The position numbers and the translations under genes are program-made. Shown piece after piece: positions 12,193 through 12,734 of a DNA stretch of 12,734 nt. Positions within the stretch are counted from its first letter, which is position 1. Each line of letters opens with the position of its first letter. Location: positions 1-12,734 of the forward strand of contig JACQIF010000027.1 in NCBI GenBank assembly GCA_016198635.1. Direction: 5' to 3'. The notes under the pieces were generated by a model. That model did no database searches. It had not been told where the DNA came from and was given only the letters and a program-made list of their open reading frames with translations. This stretch comes from Candidatus Aenigmatarchaeota archaeon (GTDB taxonomy: Archaea > Aenigmatarchaeota > Aenigmatarchaeia > PWEA01 > JACQIF01).

Positions 12193-12283
12193 TTCATCGC
12201 ACATTTTCCGGGCGTCTCGGAACTCGAGGTTCCGAGTTTCCGAAACGCTTTCGGAAACGCTTTTCGCGCACGAAAAGGGTGCA
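12193..12283 (-). other. Anticodon-loop (37/38) intron of tRNA-Gly(UCC), 91 nt
   Basis: It lies at the canonical archaeal position 37/38. The junction fits a relaxed bulge-helix-bulge: outer helix TCAGC/GCTGA; 4-nt central helix CTTC/GATG with one U-U mismatch; 3-nt bulges CAT and AAA cut after the second base; and inner helix GCAC (12282-12279)/GTGC (12202-12199). Inside are three consecutive perfect hairpins: 6 bp (12276-12261), 10 bp (12258-12236) and 7-8 bp (12236-12216). Confidence 0.85.
12236..12258 (-). repeat. 10-bp perfect hairpin in the anticodon intron
   Basis: Arms GTTTCCGAAA (12258-12249) and TTTCGGAAAC (12245-12236) around loop GCG. The adjacent hairpin at 12236-12216 (CTCGGAAC/GTTCCGAG) shares its first base. 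The TTTCCG/CGGAAA arm core recurs in the T-loop intron. Confidence 0.85.
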
Positions 12284-12300
12284 TGGAAGGCTGAGGTCTT

Positions 12301-12343
12301 CTAGTTTTCCTCGGGCAGGTCCTCTTTGGGATGCGCCGAGTAA
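12301..12343 (-). other. D-arm intron(s) of tRNA-Gly(UCC), about 43 nt
   Basis: The insertion follows AGTGGTT of the D loop. It contains a 5-bp helix, CTCGG (12340-12336) with CCGAG (12314-12310), extended by TTTT/AAAA, which favours a single intron of about 43 nt. An alternative is two small introns of 20 nt (12343-12324) and 23 nt (12318-12296) that retain GGAC (12322-12319) as the D-stem strand. That reading gives the more canonical D stem and a near bulge-helix-bulge for the first intron, but no such motif for the second. Junctions are uncertain by a few bases. Confidence 0.6.
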
Positions 12344-12388
12344 AACCACTGGACCATCGCCGCTTAAAGCAGGTGTGGTTTAGGCAAG

Positions 12389-12398
12389 AATAAAAATA
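12389..12398 (-). promoter_or_regulatory. TATA-box candidate for tRNA-Gly
   Basis: TATTTTTATT on the minus strand is centred about 30 nt before the tRNA 5' base (12363), compatible with a short 5' leader to be removed by RNase P. It lies between the Nudix stop (12409) and the tRNA, so the tRNA is probably transcribed on its own. Confidence 0.5.
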
Positions 12399-12408
12399 CG
12401 ACAAGAAG

Positions 12409-12732
12409 CTATATCTGACTTACAATCTGCATAAAGAACTCTTTATCTTTTTTATGCGTCAAGAGTTTCGCAACATCTTCCTTTCTTATCCAGCGTGCCT
12501 CCGGGTTGTGCGAATCTACAGGTTTCAGGTCGTTCTGTTTTGTTTTGAAAAGGAATATGACTATTTTCTTTATTTCTGATTTGTCTTCACCTTTTCCACC
12601 CGGACCTATCTTGTATCTCTCATACGAACCCAACTGTTTCGCATAAATGAGATCAGTTATCCCAGACTCTTCGAATATCTCGCGTTTGGCGGCTTCAAGT
12701 TCACTTTCATTTTTTTCTATATGGCCTTTTGG
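12409..12732 (-). CDS. Nudix hydrolase, 5' partial
   Basis: The frame is open to the right window edge. Reading in from the edge gives PKGHIEKNESELEAAKREIFEESGI, a perfect Nudix box (G-x5-E-x7-R-E-U-x-E-E-x-G-U) lying at about 12726-12658. Downstream are KKIVIFLFKTKQ and EARWIRKEDVAKLL, the strand and W-x-x-x-E-D-V-A helix typical of the fold. PKGHIE resembles diadenosine-polyphosphate / MutT-type members, so it likely hydrolyses a nucleoside diphosphate linked to another group; the substrate is not determinable. The N-terminal strands and the true start are outside the window. TTG or ATG starts inside would cut through the Nudix box, so they are not used. Confidence 0.88.
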   Translation of the reverse strand, partial: PKGHIEKNESELEAAKREIFEESGITDLIYAKQLGSYERYKIGPGGKGEDKSEIKKIVIFLFKTKQNDLKPVDSHNPEARWIRKEDVAKLLTHKKDKEFFMQIVSQI

Positions 12733-12734
12733 AA

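Larger units (their letters stand above)
12037..12363 (-). tRNA. tRNA-Gly(TCC): tRNA-Gly(UCC) with D-arm, anticodon-loop and T-loop introns
   Basis: The gene spans 327 nt, from which a complete 75-nt cloverleaf can be assembled. Acceptor GCGGCGA (12363-12357) pairs perfectly with TCGCCGC (12047-12041), then discriminator A and encoded CCA (12039-12037). D stem GTCC (12354-12351) and loop AGTGGTT follow; its 3' strand is AGAC (12299-12296) or GGAC (12322-12319). Anticodon stem TCAGC (12294-12290) pairs with GCTGA (12191-12187); loop CTTCCA+A gives anticodon TCC (12287-12285). Variable loop TGAC. T stem CCGGG (12182-12178) pairs with CCCGG (12052-12048), and the joined T loop is TTCGAA+T. Removing 43 + 91 + 118 nt leaves exactly 75 nt, closely matching archaeal tRNA-Gly. 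It would read GGA/GGG. Confidence 0.9.

Noticed and set aside
12057..12200. C/D-box guide RNA inside the tRNA introns (GATGA near 12198, CTGA near 12060)
   Set aside because: The boxes belong to different introns, one CTGA is part of the anticodon stem, and no convincing C/D pair with guide spacing is present in a single intron.
12037..12363. CRISPR array, REP-type intergenic repeat or terminator cluster
   Set aside because: The palindromes are irregular in length and spacing, and are contained within tRNA introns whose flanking exons pair perfectly.
12057..12404. Arg/Pro-rich open frames on both strands over the tRNA locus
   Set aside because: They arise from the GC-rich hairpins; the tRNA cloverleaf explains the region far better.

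Overview
The window is archaeal. It encodes eukaryote-type ribosomal proteins (S19e, L39e, L31e, S27ae), the archaeal/eukaryotic RNase P subunit Rpp21/Rnp4, PDCD5, two KEOPS subunits (Kae1 and Bud32, as separate genes), an Lrp/AsnC regulator and an intron-bearing tRNA. TATA-like boxes lie about 25-27 nt upstream of many start codons, as expected for leaderless archaeal transcripts. Genes are tightly packed, with several tail-to-tail overlaps. Many genes are small, and one encodes a Cys-rich secreted protein of a kind I associate with DPANN archaea. A DPANN-like lineage is therefore plausible, but this is inference and the taxon is unresolved.

Layout: (1) 1-1337, plus strand: the end of a CcdA/DsbD-like membrane gene, a double ATP-cone protein and a DUF131-like membrane protein. 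(2) 1302-2493, minus strand: the bud32 operon, with a Cys-rich anchored protein and a two-helix membrane protein. (3) 2574-3110: an Lrp/AsnC regulator with two perfect-arm inverted repeats between its TATA box and its start codon. (4) 3103-4014: an unrecognised 169-aa protein (minus) and a tail-anchored zinc-ribbon protein (plus), with a possible 25-codon hydrophobic micro-ORF between them. (5) 3991-5372: kae1 and a divergent, AT-rich orphan gene, which appear to share one symmetrical TATA element. (6) 5376-8758, minus strand: a PurD-like ATP-grasp protein with altered signature residues and a K+-independent-type H+-pumping membrane pyrophosphatase. (7) 8793-10661, minus strand: a translation cluster, rnp4 then S19e-PDCD5-L39e-L31e-S27ae, mostly with junctions of a few nucleotides or overlaps. 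(8) 10703-12001, minus strand: a LamG-like protein and a glycerophosphodiester phosphodiesterase. (9) 12037-12363, minus strand: the standout feature, a tRNA-Gly(UCC) gene of 327 nt whose mature 75-nt tRNA is interrupted in the D arm (about 43 nt), anticodon loop (91 nt) and T loop (118 nt). The two large introns are packed with perfect hairpins. (10) 12409 to the right edge, minus strand: a Nudix hydrolase.

Functional thread: much of the window serves translation and tRNA maturation. It holds ribosomal proteins, RNase P, the t6A-synthesising KEOPS subunits Kae1 and Bud32, and a heavily interrupted tRNA gene that would depend on the splicing endonuclease. No intergenic stretch exceeds 300 bases; the largest, 11141-11296, holds two possible promoters for the LamG-like gene.
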